Part shown: positions 50,357-59,873 of the stretch, one piece after another
How the letters are laid out: each line of letters begins with the position of its first letter
Numbering within the stretch: position 1 is the stretch's first letter
DNA from: Sinomonas notoginsengisoli
Lineage (GTDB): Bacteria > Actinomycetota > Actinomycetes > Actinomycetales > Micrococcaceae
Assembly (NCBI RefSeq): GCF_021554725.1
Contig: NZ_JAIZDP010000011.1
Coordinates: 24,012-88,011, forward strand
Direction of reading: 5' to 3'
DNA: 64,000 bases
The notes under the pieces: generated by a model
What the model was told of the DNA's origin: nothing
What the model saw: only the letters and a program-made list of their open reading frames with translations
Databases searched by the model: none
Position numbers and translations under genes: made by a program

Positions 50357-53029
50357 ATGGCCCGCGAACAGGATCCGCGTGAATCTGGTTCGAATGAAAC
50401 TGCGGGCCCGCTTGGGCCCGCGATGGGGGCTGCGGCGTTTGCCGCATCCGCGGGTGCGGATGTGCCTGGGACTGCTGGTGGTGGCCGATCCGGTGCTGGC
50501 CTTCCGGGCGGTTCGGGGCGCTGGGTCCGGAAGGAAGATCTCCTGGCCGGTTTTAGCGTCAGGGCCCTGCGCTCGGGGGCGATCGTCGGGCTGGTTGCCT
50601 ACTTCGGTTCCCTGATCGTGGCCCTGGTTCTGGTGATGCTCGCTGCGCTCGGACTGGGCACGGCCGATACCGACGCCCGGTACGGAGCTGCCGCGCCGGG
50701 TCCCGGCGGACCGGTCCCGTCACTGTGGACGGTAGTGTTCCCGTTGGCGGCCCAGCTGGTCAGCATGGGGATGCTCGCGATGCCCCATGCGAACATGAAC
50801 GTCTTCCTGGGCATGGTCCATGGATCGGTGAGTATTTTCGCGGTGCCCTTGCTGCTCACCGCGGTGAGCCTGTCCGCACTGTTCTTCGGCAGCCGCGCCG
50901 CCGGCAGGAGGAACCCAGCCGCCGCCGGGACACTTGCGTGGGTCCCTGCCCTGGCCGCGGGAATCGTCTTCACCGTCCTCGTCAACGCTTTCGCCGCGAT
51001 CTTCGGCCTCGCCCTCCCGATCCCGGGCGTCCAGGGCCTCAGCTTCTCAGCAGCCGACTTCGGCTCCTTCGTCCTGGTTTTTGTCCTCGCGAGCGCTGCC
51101 GCCCTGGCAGGGGCGAACCCGACCTGGCCGCACCGGAGGCAATCGCACCCCATCGCGGCACACCCCATCGCGGCACACCCCATTGCCAGCCTGGCGCGGC
51201 CGGCACTGCTCACCGCGGGGGTGCACCTGGGCATGTTCTCGCTGATCGCCGTCCCGGCCACAGTGATCGTGGTGGGATTGAAGTTCGGCTGGGCTGCCGT
51301 ACTCTCGGCACCGCTCTGGGCCCCCTCGGCGGCCCTCTACCTGTTCGGGCTCGGACAGTTCAGTCAGGTCGGGTTCACCCGGGCCGCCGGTTCGCTTCTG
51401 CCCTGGGCAGGGGGCGGGAGCGAGTCCACCTTCGTATCGGCCTTCGGGCTGGACCAAGTCGGAGTTCCGGCATGGGCCGGATGGCTGCTCGTCGTGCTGG
51501 CGCTGGTATCTGTCCTGGCCGCGTCCATGCTCTGGTATCTCCGCCGCGGACGCCTTGACCGGCACAGCATCACCGGCTGGCTGCCGCTGCCAGTCGCGTT
51601 CCTCGCGATCGGGATCATCGTGACCTGGCTGAGCACCGTCTCCGTCTCCGCCGAGGCCAGTTCCACCCTCGGTTCCGGCCAGGCACCGGTCCGCGGCTCC
51701 GTCGGCATCGCCCTGGCATGGTGGGCTCCTCTGCTGATGTTCCTCTGGGGTGTCCTCGCCGAGGCCTCCGCCCGCTACGCCGCGCCGCGCGTGCTGGGGC
51801 TCCTTCCCGCCCGGGCCGTGGCACTGCTCGCCGGACACCGCGCACCAGCCCCCGGCGCAGCGCCGGTGAACTCCGCTCCGGCCGGCATCGCCCCGCACGG
51901 ACCCGCCACACGGCCCTCCCCGACAACAGCCCCGGCCGGCACCGCGCCGCACGGACAGCCTGAGTACCCCGTGATACCGCCGCGCACGCCGCTGAACCCC
52001 AGGACAAGACGCCGGATCGCCCTGATCGGCGGTGCGTGTGCCGCCGTCGTGGTCCTCATCGTGGGAGGCTTCCTCGCGGTGAACGTCATCAAAGGCGCCA
52101 ACGGCCCCGACAAAGTCGTGCACTCCTACCTGCAGGCACTCCAGGACGGTGATGCACGAAAAGCACTGGACATCAGCGACCCCAACATCCCCAACGAACA
52201 GCGGCTGCTGCTCACCAACCAGATCTTCGGGCAGGCAGCCAAACGCGTCGACGGTTTCGCCATTCTCGGCACCGACATCAGAGACAACGCGGCAACCGTC
52301 CATGCGCAGCTGCGCCAGGATGGCCGCTCAACGGACGTGGACTACCACCTGGCCAAGGCCAGCCCGGAGCTCCTGGACGACCACTGGAAACTGGGTCAGG
52401 TACCCGTGGAAAAACTGACAATCAGCACCGACAGCCCGTTCGCCAGCCCACTGACCGACACGGTCACGGTCAACGGCACCGACGTGAAGCTCGGGCCACC
52501 GGACAACGGCCAGGTCTCGAGGTACACCCTGCCTGCATTCCCTGGCAGCTACACCATCGGACTGTCCAGCAAGGAAAAGTATTTGACCGCCGCCGGCGGA
52601 TCCGTCATGGTCACCGTCGGAACCGGCCAGCAGCAGGCCCCGGCGATCAAGCTCCAGCCCGCCCCCAACGACGCTTTCCTGGCCGAAGCCCAAACCCAGG
52701 TGAATCAGCTGCTCACCCAGTGCGCCCTCTCCACGTCTCTGCGACCGCCCGGATGCCCTTTCAGCCATTCCTCACTCTTCGACACCCGCAACGTCAAGTG
52801 GACCATCACGACCATGCCGACCGTCTCCATCACCGGCCCCTCGATTGATGTGCGCACCTCTGCCTGGCGTCTCTGGGCCCGGAACGGCACGGCCACGGTC
52901 AGCTACGAAGCCAAGACGGCCTCCAGTCCCCAGCCCCAGTGGAAGGCAATGACGGACAAGGCCAACCTGGATTTCTTCGGCACCGCCACGCTGCAGAACG
53001 GCCAGGTGTCCGTATCGATAGGCGGGTAG
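50357..53029 (+). CDS. Large polytopic membrane protein with extracellular C-terminal domain
   Basis: 890 aa from MAREQDPRES; frame open to 50198 but the added residues look non-coding. After a Gly/Ala-rich leader come about nine membrane helices (about 65-500), a Pro/Ala linker, one further helix (ALIGGACAAVVVLIVGGFLAV), and an extracellular region starting GPDKVVHSYLQALQDGDARKALDISDP, similar to NTF2/DUF4878-like modules, then beta-rich sequence. A 15-bp repeat encodes HPIAA three times near residue 262. No family assigned. Ends 5 bp before the TolB-like gene. Confidence 0.65.
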   Translation: MAREQDPRESGSNETAGPLGPAMGAAAFAASAGADVPGTAGGGRSGAGLPGGSGRWVRKEDLLAGFSVRALRSGAIVGLVAYFGSLIVALVLVMLAALGLGTADTDARYGAAAPGPGGPVPSLWTVVFPLAAQLVSMGMLAMPHANMNVFLGMVHGSVSIFAVPLLLTAVSLSALFFGSRAAGRRNPAAAGTLAWVPALAAGIVFTVLVNAFAAIFGLALPIPGVQGLSFSAADFGSFVLVFVLASAAALAGANPTWPHRRQSHPIAAHPIAAHPIASLARPALLTAGVHLGMFSLIAVPATVIVVGLKFGWAAVLSAPLWAPSAALYLFGLGQFSQVGFTRAAGSLLPWAGGGSESTFVSAFGLDQVGVPAWAGWLLVVLALVSVLAASMLWYLRRGRLDRHSITGWLPLPVAFLAIGIIVTWLSTVSVSAEASSTLGSGQAPVRGSVGIALAWWAPLLMFLWGVLAEASARYAAPRVLGLLPARAVALLAGHRAPAPGAAPVNSAPAGIAPHGPATRPSPTTAPAGTAPHGQPEYPVIPPRTPLNPRTRRRIALIGGACAAVVVLIVGGFLAVNVIKGANGPDKVVHSYLQALQDGDARKALDISDPNIPNEQRLLLTNQIFGQAAKRVDGFAILGTDIRDNAATVHAQLRQDGRSTDVDYHLAKASPELLDDHWKLGQVPVEKLTISTDSPFASPLTDTVTVNGTDVKLGPPDNGQVSRYTLPAFPGSYTIGLSSKEKYLTAAGGSVMVTVGTGQQQAPAIKLQPAPNDAFLAEAQTQVNQLLTQCALSTSLRPPGCPFSHSSLFDTRNVKWTITTMPTVSITGPSIDVRTSAWRLWARNGTATVSYEAKTASSPQPQWKAMTDKANLDFFGTATLQNGQVSVSIGG

Positions 53030-53034
53030 CGCAA

Positions 53035-56000
53035 ATGGCCACGGCACGGTCAAGACAACCGAGGCTGGCTACGGTGCTCGCACTCGCCCTCCTCACAGCC
53101 TCTGGGATAGGGGCACCTGCCGCCGCGCGTCCATCCACCGTGACCTCGCCCACTCAAACGGGCCGGATCACGTTTGTCTGCCCTCAGGGTGTGTGCGCGA
53201 TCAATGGCGACGGCACCGGAAGGGTCACACTCATCACCCCCACAACGCCACCAGGCTTGGGTCCAAACCCGATGATCAATAGGTCAGAACTCTCACCAGA
53301 CGGCAGGAAAGTAACGTACTCCACCGGGCCCAACGCAGACTTGCACATGTGGGTAGCCGACGCGGACGGTTCCCATGCGATTGATCTCGGCCATGGAGCT
53401 CTTCCGTCATGGTCCCCGGACGGAACCCGCCTCGTCTTCATAAACAGTGCGAGATTCGGTGGTATCTCCGTAATCAATGCCGATGGCACCGGCGCCCGCC
53501 TGATCGTCGGCGAGGGTGGTAGCTCTCCCAGCTGGGCTCCGGACGGCAAAAAAATCGTTTTCACCACCAGACCCACACCCAACGGAAACCCGGCCTTGTC
53601 CGCGGGGGTCTACACGGTGGCAGTGGATGGCGGGTCGCCGACGCTGCTCATACCGGGTGACCATGAAGTGGCCCTTTCCCCGGACGGGTCGAAGATCGCC
53701 TTCGTGACCTTCCGCCGTCCTGGCAAGACGGGGGTGCTGGGTGTTGCGAATGCTGACGGTACCGGAGCGCGTGCCCTGGACAACGGCAAGGACTCCTCGC
53801 CGAGCTGGTCTCCCGACGGCACCAGCATCCTAGTCCAGCGGTACACGCCGTCCGGCGCAGGCCCCTTCATCGCGGTCAACGTCGACGGGACCGGCGAGCA
53901 TCAGATCCTCGCATTCACACCGCCGGACTTCGGGGACGAACCCCGCTGGGGTGCACGTGGGCTCCCCGGCGGCCCGCAGAAGCCGACGCCGTCCTCTCGA
54001 CAGGTCAGCTGGCTCCGCGGTGGAGGGCCGGCCCCTGCAGGGACAGGCAATTTCGCCTACGACCCGGCCCTCAAAGCCGCCGTCTACTACGCGGGAACCG
54101 GCGACCAACGAACATGGACCTGGGATGGAGCCTGGCATCCTTTCGCGGGTGACTCCCCGCTGCTGGGCAGCACCAGCGGAATGACCTATGACCCCGCACG
54201 GCAGCAGATACTGCTACTGGGCACCAATCCGTCGAACCCTTCAACCGGGCAGACGTGGATCTTCACGGCGAACCCACAGCCCGGATGGAAGCATCTGGCT
54301 CCGGCACACCAACCCTCGCCCCGCACGGCCGCTTCCATGGCCTACGACCCCGTAGACAAGCAGGTCGTCCTGTTCGGTGGAACCGGGCCGGACGGCAAGG
54401 ACCTAAATGACACCTGGACCTGGGACGGCAGCGACTGGACGGAGCAGCACCCCGCCGCCAGCCCAACTCCGCGAAACCACGCCGCCATGTCCGACACGAC
54501 GGTACATCCTGGCGCGGCAGGACCAGGCGGCGTCCTGCTGTTCGGCGGATACGCCCAGCCGGCCGCGCTGACCGATTTCTGGCGCTGGCAGCACCAGACC
54601 TGGAATCCCGTCCGGATGCCCCTGACACCCACGGCCGGCAGTTACTACATGATCGCCGAGACCGGCGAATCCCCGCCCAGGACCTCGCTGATCGGCACTG
54701 ACAGCAACGGCTCGTTCAGCGAATGGAGCGGAGACGACTCCACCTACTGGCTCGCGCGCGAGCCAGCCCCACCCCCGGACCTGAAACACTTCCTCCTCAC
54801 CTACGACAGCGACCGCCACCTCGCCCTCGCACTGGGCAGCCAGCCCGACCAGTTCTGGACCGGAAGAGAACCAAACTGGATACAGGCCGACTGCAAACCG
54901 CCGCACAGCGACTGCGGCACCATCAACGACTCCGACAAACGCCGACTTGGCCTGGACCCCTACTTCCAGTCCACCGCCGACGACGGCCTGTTGGACGCCT
55001 GGAAGATCCCATCCGACCCGCCCGTCCCCGGAGCAGGCTTCGTCTCCGACCCGTCGACGGGCCCCGACACTGCTTTCGTCCTGGGCCCATACAGCCCCCA
55101 GCCCCGGGACGACAACCCTCCACCCATACCCCGCTGCAAGGACCACCTGGCCCCTTCAACCGTTTCGGGTTGCGTGGACGACGACGGGCTGCCCTCCCAA
55201 GGCTTCAGCTGGTTCAACCACCCTCCTGATCTGTTCCACAAAGACGTCTACCTCGAAGTCGACTGGCAGCAATGCCAGAACGTGGACGCAAAACCCGGTT
55301 CCTGCCCCGGCGACTTCCACGCGCTGGCACTTGACGTGCGGGCAACGGACCCATTGCATCATGCTCCCTCGCTCGCGGGCATCCGGGACGTGATCATGAT
55401 GTTCGCCAAAGCACCGGTTTTCAACCCGGACGGCACCCACGGGATCAACCTCAATGTTCTGCTGGACGAGCCGATCCCGCACACCGACTCTTGCCACCAG
55501 GCCTCCGAAGACACAGGCGGCACCGATGACCCCATCCGCCATTCCCTCAAGGACAACAAGGAAAGCTTCGGAACCCACTTAGCCCGCGTTATAGGTGAAG
55601 CTTCTGGCTACGATCTGGTGGGGGCCAAAGCCAAGGCAGTGCGCTACGTCTGGTCGGGCCACAGCACATCCATGACCACCTCAAGCGGCAACTGCCGGCC
55701 ACCAGGTCTTGGTCCGTTACCACCAGCCGGCGATCTACCGTCCTACGACTACACACCGTACGGGGACGCCTGGGCCGGCGGCAGGGACATCCTCCTGTCG
55801 TTGAGCATCATGTGGACCTGCCCAGGCCGCCTCACGGGCTGCACCAAAGTCCTACCACTGCCACCACTGCCCAGAGACGTAATGCTGCCGCCACCATTTG
55901 GCCCACCATTGTACGCACTGCAACACATTCCCATTTATCCAAAGGCAACTGCCGACAAGGGCCCTACGACCGAGTTCCCGGTGAGCTACCTGCTTGGATT

Positions 56001-57117
56001 CGGTGATCCGGGCGATGCACCGCTGCCCGACCAATCCGGCCTGGAGCAGATGTGGGGCCGCGCTTTCGCCCACATGCTGGGCGTCTCCCTGGGGCTCAGG
56101 GACGATGAAGCAGCCAACGACCCGACCGCGCCCGCACTCATCCAGAACGGTCAGCCAGTACTGAGAGGAATCGATTCCTATTCGAGATGGACCGGGCTGC
56201 AGCTCGCTCCCAAGGGCGTCGGCAGTGCGCCGCGGGAAGCCACGGGGCCAACCATCAATGCTCCGGGCGGCCCCAGGGGAGCGGACTTCCAGGCGCTCCA
56301 AGTCTGCTCTCCTAGTATCAAGCATCCGGCACACTTTTGGGAGTCCGGCCTGCCCCCCGGCTTCTACCGCAACGACAGTGGCCAAGTAACCGACCCACGG
56401 GACCCTTGCGAGACGCGTTACCAGGCCCCGACAGCTCAGGGCACGGCCCTTCTCACGTCGCCCAACGTATCCTCCTATCACATCGAGACCGCCCAGCATT
56501 TGCCGGGGGCGCCACCGCCTTCATCCGGGGCTTCGGCAACGCCTGCATCATCACCCGCCGCCTGCACCAAGGACGAGATCCCGGTGATCAATGCCGACGA
56601 CCGCACGGTCACCAGCGACAAGCCAGTCGACTCCACCATGGTCCTGCATCTTGTCGGCTGCGACAGCCCCGCCCCTGTAACCGTCCAATACACCGTGGCG
56701 GATCTTCTCGATCCCACTGATACCGGCACCGGGCCGCCCGATCAGCCAACCGCGCTCGCGACCGGAACCGTGACCTTCCCGCCCGGCTCCCACGAAGAAC
56801 AGGTCACCGTTCACAGTCCAGCCCCCGCGGGGACCCAGCCGCGCGTGCTCCGGTTGGGCCTCCACGGCCCGGTCGGCGCACACTTGGAAAAGGCAGAAGG
56901 ACTCCTCCTGGTCAAGGACTCCCAAACTTTCGCCACGACCACTTCTCCAGATAGCGGAACAGGTCAAACACCCAATGACGGCAAAGACCAACAACCAAGC
57001 GGTTCGTATTTCCCACTCCTAGCAGTTGGGACTGCGGCGCTGGTCCTGATACCGGCCGCGCTGCTCCTGTTTCGCCGTCATCGGAAAAACCCGACTGGCA
57101 GCAGCCACGGCGCTTAA
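53035..57117 (+). CDS. Multidomain cell-surface protein with TolB-type propeller and degenerate metalloprotease domain
   Basis: 1360 aa from MATARSRQPRL with a Sec signal (LATVLALALLTASGIGAPAAA). Residues 45-300 hold five PD40/TolB-like repeats (SPDGRKVTYS, SWSPDGTRLVF, SWAPDGKKIVF, LSPDGSKIAFV, SWSPDGTSILV). Kelch-like repeats follow (NFAYDPALKAAVYY, SMAYDPVDKQVVLFGG). From about 740 the sequence matches HKDVYLEVD...FNPDGTHGINL metalloprotease relatives, but the expected HExxH is HMLGV at 1013-1017. A Calx-beta-like domain, one C-terminal helix (FPLLAVGTAALVLIPAALLLF) and a basic tail end it. Function unknown; probably membrane-anchored outside the cell. Confidence 0.75.
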   Translation: MATARSRQPRLATVLALALLTASGIGAPAAARPSTVTSPTQTGRITFVCPQGVCAINGDGTGRVTLITPTTPPGLGPNPMINRSELSPDGRKVTYSTGPNADLHMWVADADGSHAIDLGHGALPSWSPDGTRLVFINSARFGGISVINADGTGARLIVGEGGSSPSWAPDGKKIVFTTRPTPNGNPALSAGVYTVAVDGGSPTLLIPGDHEVALSPDGSKIAFVTFRRPGKTGVLGVANADGTGARALDNGKDSSPSWSPDGTSILVQRYTPSGAGPFIAVNVDGTGEHQILAFTPPDFGDEPRWGARGLPGGPQKPTPSSRQVSWLRGGGPAPAGTGNFAYDPALKAAVYYAGTGDQRTWTWDGAWHPFAGDSPLLGSTSGMTYDPARQQILLLGTNPSNPSTGQTWIFTANPQPGWKHLAPAHQPSPRTAASMAYDPVDKQVVLFGGTGPDGKDLNDTWTWDGSDWTEQHPAASPTPRNHAAMSDTTVHPGAAGPGGVLLFGGYAQPAALTDFWRWQHQTWNPVRMPLTPTAGSYYMIAETGESPPRTSLIGTDSNGSFSEWSGDDSTYWLAREPAPPPDLKHFLLTYDSDRHLALALGSQPDQFWTGREPNWIQADCKPPHSDCGTINDSDKRRLGLDPYFQSTADDGLLDAWKIPSDPPVPGAGFVSDPSTGPDTAFVLGPYSPQPRDDNPPPIPRCKDHLAPSTVSGCVDDDGLPSQGFSWFNHPPDLFHKDVYLEVDWQQCQNVDAKPGSCPGDFHALALDVRATDPLHHAPSLAGIRDVIMMFAKAPVFNPDGTHGINLNVLLDEPIPHTDSCHQASEDTGGTDDPIRHSLKDNKESFGTHLARVIGEASGYDLVGAKAKAVRYVWSGHSTSMTTSSGNCRPPGLGPLPPAGDLPSYDYTPYGDAWAGGRDILLSLSIMWTCPGRLTGCTKVLPLPPLPRDVMLPPPFGPPLYALQHIPIYPKATADKGPTTEFPVSYLLGFGDPGDAPLPDQSGLEQMWGRAFAHMLGVSLGLRDDEAANDPTAPALIQNGQPVLRGIDSYSRWTGLQLAPKGVGSAPREATGPTINAPGGPRGADFQALQVCSPSIKHPAHFWESGLPPGFYRNDSGQVTDPRDPCETRYQAPTAQGTALLTSPNVSSYHIETAQHLPGAPPPSSGASATPASSPAACTKDEIPVINADDRTVTSDKPVDSTMVLHLVGCDSPAPVTVQYTVADLLDPTDTGTGPPDQPTALATGTVTFPPGSHEEQVTVHSPAPAGTQPRVLRLGLHGPVGAHLEKAEGLLLVKDSQTFATTTSPDSGTGQTPNDGKDQQPSGSYFPLLAVGTAALVLIPAALLLFRRHRKNPTGSSHGA

Positions 57118-57218
57118 CCGGCTCTTCGCGTTTCGGCGGGAATGGTCCTGCTGGGTGAGTGTCACGCTGCTGCCTGAGCGGCGCTCCTGACACCGGGGGC
57201 TTGACCCTTGATCCAGGG

Positions 57219-57246
57219 TGAAGCGCACTGGGTCTGATGGAGACTC
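57219..57246 (+). repeat. IS left terminal inverted repeat
   Basis: Begins TGAAGCGCACTGGGT and ends TGGAGACTC; complementary to 58535-58562. Confidence 0.88.
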
Positions 57247-57249
57247 GCG

Positions 57250-58089
57250 CTATTTGATTTTGACCAGCTGGCTGCGGTCGGCTTGGTCAGCATAGAACGC
57301 CTGCTCGAACTCGGTGGGCGGGATGTCGCCGAGGTAGCCGTGGAGGCGCTCGGTGTTGTGCCAGTGGACCCAGCCGAGCGTCGCGAGCTCGAGGTCCTCG
57401 ACGGTCTTCCACGGGCCGGGGCGTCCGGGGCCGCGGACGAGTTCGGTCTTGTAGTAGCCGTTCACGGTCTCTGCCAGGGCGTTGTCGTAGCTGTCGCCGA
57501 CGGTCCCGATCGACGGGGTCGCGCCGATCTCGGCGAGCCGTTCGCTGTAGCGGATCGAGGTGAACTGGCTGCCTGCATCGCTGTGGCACCGCAGGTCCTC
57601 ATGGTGGCGGCCACGGGACCAGCGGGCCATCTCGATCGCGTCGAGGACCATCTCGGTGCGCATGTGGGGCGCACAGCGCCAGCCGACGATCATCCTGCTG
57701 AACACGTCGATGATGAAGCAGACGTAGGCCACGCCCGCCCACGTGGGTACGAACGTCAGGTCGGTCACCCGGAGCCGGTTGGGGGCGGGCGCGGTGAACT
57801 GCCGCTTCACCAGGTCCGGATGCCGGGCAGCCGCCGGGTCGGTCCTGGTCGTCTTGACCCGTCTGGTCCGGGTCGCGCCCTCGATGCCGGCGGCGCGCAT
57901 CAGCCGGCCGGTCTGATCGCGGCCGATGTCGATCCCGGACCGGCGGGCGGCCTTCCAGAGCTTGCGGACGCCGTAGACCCGGTAGTTCTCCTCCCACAGC
58001 GCCACCAGCTCGGGGATGAGGGCAGCGTCGCTCAGGGCACGCATCGAGGGGGCGCGGCCCTTCGCGGCGTAGTAGGTGCTCGGAGCCAC
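57250..58089 (-). CDS. IS3-family transposase OrfB (DDE integrase core)
   Basis: 279 aa from the annotated ATG, but the frame is open upstream to about 58190 (PEVVAFIDTNKDEVVEGRPL), so it is probably made as an OrfA-OrfB fusion by -1 frameshifting. HTH_21 region YRVYGVRKLWKAARRSGIDIGRDQTGRLMRAAGI, then the catalytic triad D in VTDLTFVPTW, D in CHSDAGSQFTS, and E in AETVNGYYKTEL. Intact and likely active. Confidence 0.93.
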   Translation of the reverse strand: MAPSTYYAAKGRAPSMRALSDAALIPELVALWEENYRVYGVRKLWKAARRSGIDIGRDQTGRLMRAAGIEGATRTRRVKTTRTDPAAARHPDLVKRQFTAPAPNRLRVTDLTFVPTWAGVAYVCFIIDVFSRMIVGWRCAPHMRTEMVLDAIEMARWSRGRHHEDLRCHSDAGSQFTSIRYSERLAEIGATPSIGTVGDSYDNALAETVNGYYKTELVRGPGRPGPWKTVEDLELATLGWVHWHNTERLHGYLGDIPPTEFEQAFYADQADRSQLVKIK

Positions 58090-58169
58090 CTGCAGCAGCC
58101 TGCAGATGGGCTCGACTCCGAGCGGGCGCCCTTCGACGACCTCGTCCTTGTTCGTGTCGATGAACGCGA

Positions 58170-58508
58170 CTACTTCCGGTGTTGGCGGTCGAGCTCCGCC
58201 CCGAAGAAACTCGCGGCCCGCTTGAGGATCTCGTTCGCCCGGCGCAGCTCGCGGACCTCCTGCTCGAGCTCCCGCACCCGGCGGCCCTCCGCGGTGCTCA
58301 CACCCGGTGCCGCGCCGTCGTCGATGTCGGCCTGGCGCACCCAGGCCCGCACAGACTCGACGCCGTAGCCCAGCTGCGCCGCGACCCGCTGCACCGTCCC
58401 GTGCTCGGTCCCCAGCTCCGCACGCAGGGTCCGCACCATCCGGACCGCCGCGGCCTTCTCCTCCGGCGAATACCGACGTGCCGTCGGCTTCCCATGACTC
58501 GCTGCCAT
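58170..58508 (-). CDS. IS3-family transposase OrfA
   Basis: 112 aa from MAASHGKPTARRYSP. The N-terminal HTH (AAVRMVRTLRAELGTEHGTVQRVAAQLGYGVESVRAWVRQADID) binds the terminal repeats; the C-terminal leucine-zipper-like EGRRVRELEQEVRELRRANEILKRAASFF mediates dimerisation. Ends 81 bp before the annotated OrfB ATG, with the OrfB frame open across the gap. Confidence 0.92.
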   Translation of the reverse strand: MAASHGKPTARRYSPEEKAAAVRMVRTLRAELGTEHGTVQRVAAQLGYGVESVRAWVRQADIDDGAAPGVSTAEGRRVRELEQEVRELRRANEILKRAASFFGAELDRQHRK

Positions 58509-58534
58509 GACTCCATCCTCGTTTCCAAGGTCAG

Positions 58535-58562
58535 GAGCCTCCAAGAAACCCAGTGCGCTTCA
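58535..58562 (-). repeat. IS right terminal inverted repeat
   Basis: Reverse complement begins TGAAGCGCACTGGGT and ends TGGAGGCTC; pairs with 57219-57246. Confidence 0.88.
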
Positions 58563-59855
58563 CTCGACGGCGTGCTGGCGCGGGCCGACGGGATGGAGCT
58601 GCGCCTCCCGTACATGTCCGATCCGGCGCTGCGGAAGCGAATCAACGACGGCGAGCTGGACTACATGGACATCCACCTCAGCCATGTTGCCCAGCACACG
58701 TGGTTCGGCTTCTACGGCGACGTGGACGTCGCCGTCGTCGAGGTCGTCGGCATCCTCGAGGACGGGCGGCTCATCCCATCGTCCTCGGTGGGCAACAACA
58801 AGACGTGGCTCGATATGGCCAGCAAGGTCATCCTCGAGGTCAACGCGCGCCAGCCCGCGGGGATGGAGGGCATGCACGACATCTACTACGGCACTGCGCT
58901 TCCGCCGCACCGCAAGCCCGTGCCCGTCCTCACCCCGAGCGACCGCATTGGCGAGCCGTACCTCCGCGTCGACCCCGAGAAGGTCGTGGCCGTGGTCGAG
59001 ACCGACGCGCCGGACCGGCTCTCGGGCTTCAGCGCGCCGGACGAGGCGTCCAAGGCCATCGCCTCCCACCTGCTGGACTTCTTCGACCACGAGGTCCGCC
59101 GCGGCCGGCTCACCGACCGCCTCCTGCCGATCCAGTCCGGCGTGGGCAACATTGCCAACGCGGTCCTCGCCGGCCTCGCCGAGGGCGGCTACCGCGGGCT
59201 CACCGCGTACACCGAGGTGATCCAGGACGGCATGCTGCACCTGATCAAGGACGGCACGATCGAGTTCGCCTCCGCCACCTCGTTCTCCCTCAGCGAGGCC
59301 GGTGTCGCGGAGTTCACCGAGAACGTCGAGGAGTACCGCGAACGGATCCTCCTGCGCACGCAGGAGATCTCGAACCACCCGGAGGTGGTGCGGCGGCTCG
59401 GCTGCATCGCGCTCAACGGCATGATCGAGGCCGACATCTACGGAAACGTCAACTCGACCCACGTGGCAGGCACGAGCGTCATGAACGGCATCGGAGGCTC
59501 GGGCGACTTCGCGCGGAACGGCTTCCTGAGCGTCTTCATGTCCCCGTCCACGGCCAAGGGCGGCAAGGTCTCCGCGATCGTGCCGATGGCGAGCCATGTG
59601 GACCACACCGAGCACGACACCATGATCGTCATCACCGAGCAGGGACTGGCAGACCTCCGCGGACTCGCGCCCAAGCAGAGGGCGCGGACCATCATTGCCC
59701 AGTGTGCGCACCCGGAGTACCGACCGGCGCTGAGTGACTACTTTGAACGGGCCCTGCAGGGCAGCTACGGCAAGCACACTCCGCACCTGCTCGGTGAGGC
59801 CTTGTCGTGGCACGAGCGGTTCGTGGAGACGGGGGACATGCGTCCCGCCTCGTGA
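58563..59855 (+). pseudogene. Acetyl-CoA hydrolase / CoA-transferase, 5'-truncated by the IS
   Basis: About 430 residues remain of a roughly 500-aa family member. LDGVLARADGMELRLPYMSDPALRKRINDGELDYMDIHLSHV begins right at the IS end; the GSGDFARNGFL motif and NPVHVAGT-like NSTHVAGTSVMNGIGG region and ITEQGLADLRGLAPKQRARTII are intact. The first 80-100 residues (SKIVSPEEA-type N-terminus) are missing and are not found left of the IS. No ribosome site serves the possible restarts at GTG 58572 or ATG 58593. Normally interconverts acetyl-CoA with acetate or succinyl-CoA. Confidence 0.85.
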
Positions 59856-59873
59856 GCTTCGCGGAAGAGCGGT

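Larger units (their letters stand above)
57219..58562 (-). mobile_element. IS3-family insertion sequence, complete
   Basis: 1344 bp bounded by 28-bp imperfect terminal inverted repeats at 57219-57246 and 58535-58562 that share TGAAGCGCACTGGGT and TGGAG-CTC. Contains orfA (58170-58508) and orfB (57250-58089) in different frames. Flanking triplets (GGG on the left, CTC on the right) do not match, so no target duplication is visible. It truncates the 5' end of the acetyl-CoA hydrolase gene. Confidence 0.9.

Noticed and set aside
51140..51186. Short tandem repeats resembling a CRISPR array
   Set aside because: Units are 15 bp, directly adjacent without spacers, and code HPIAA in frame. No other CRISPR-like array or cas gene was seen.
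57283..58368. 361-aa plus-strand frame across the IS
   Set aside because: Antisense to OrfA/OrfB of the IS3 element; no independent motif.
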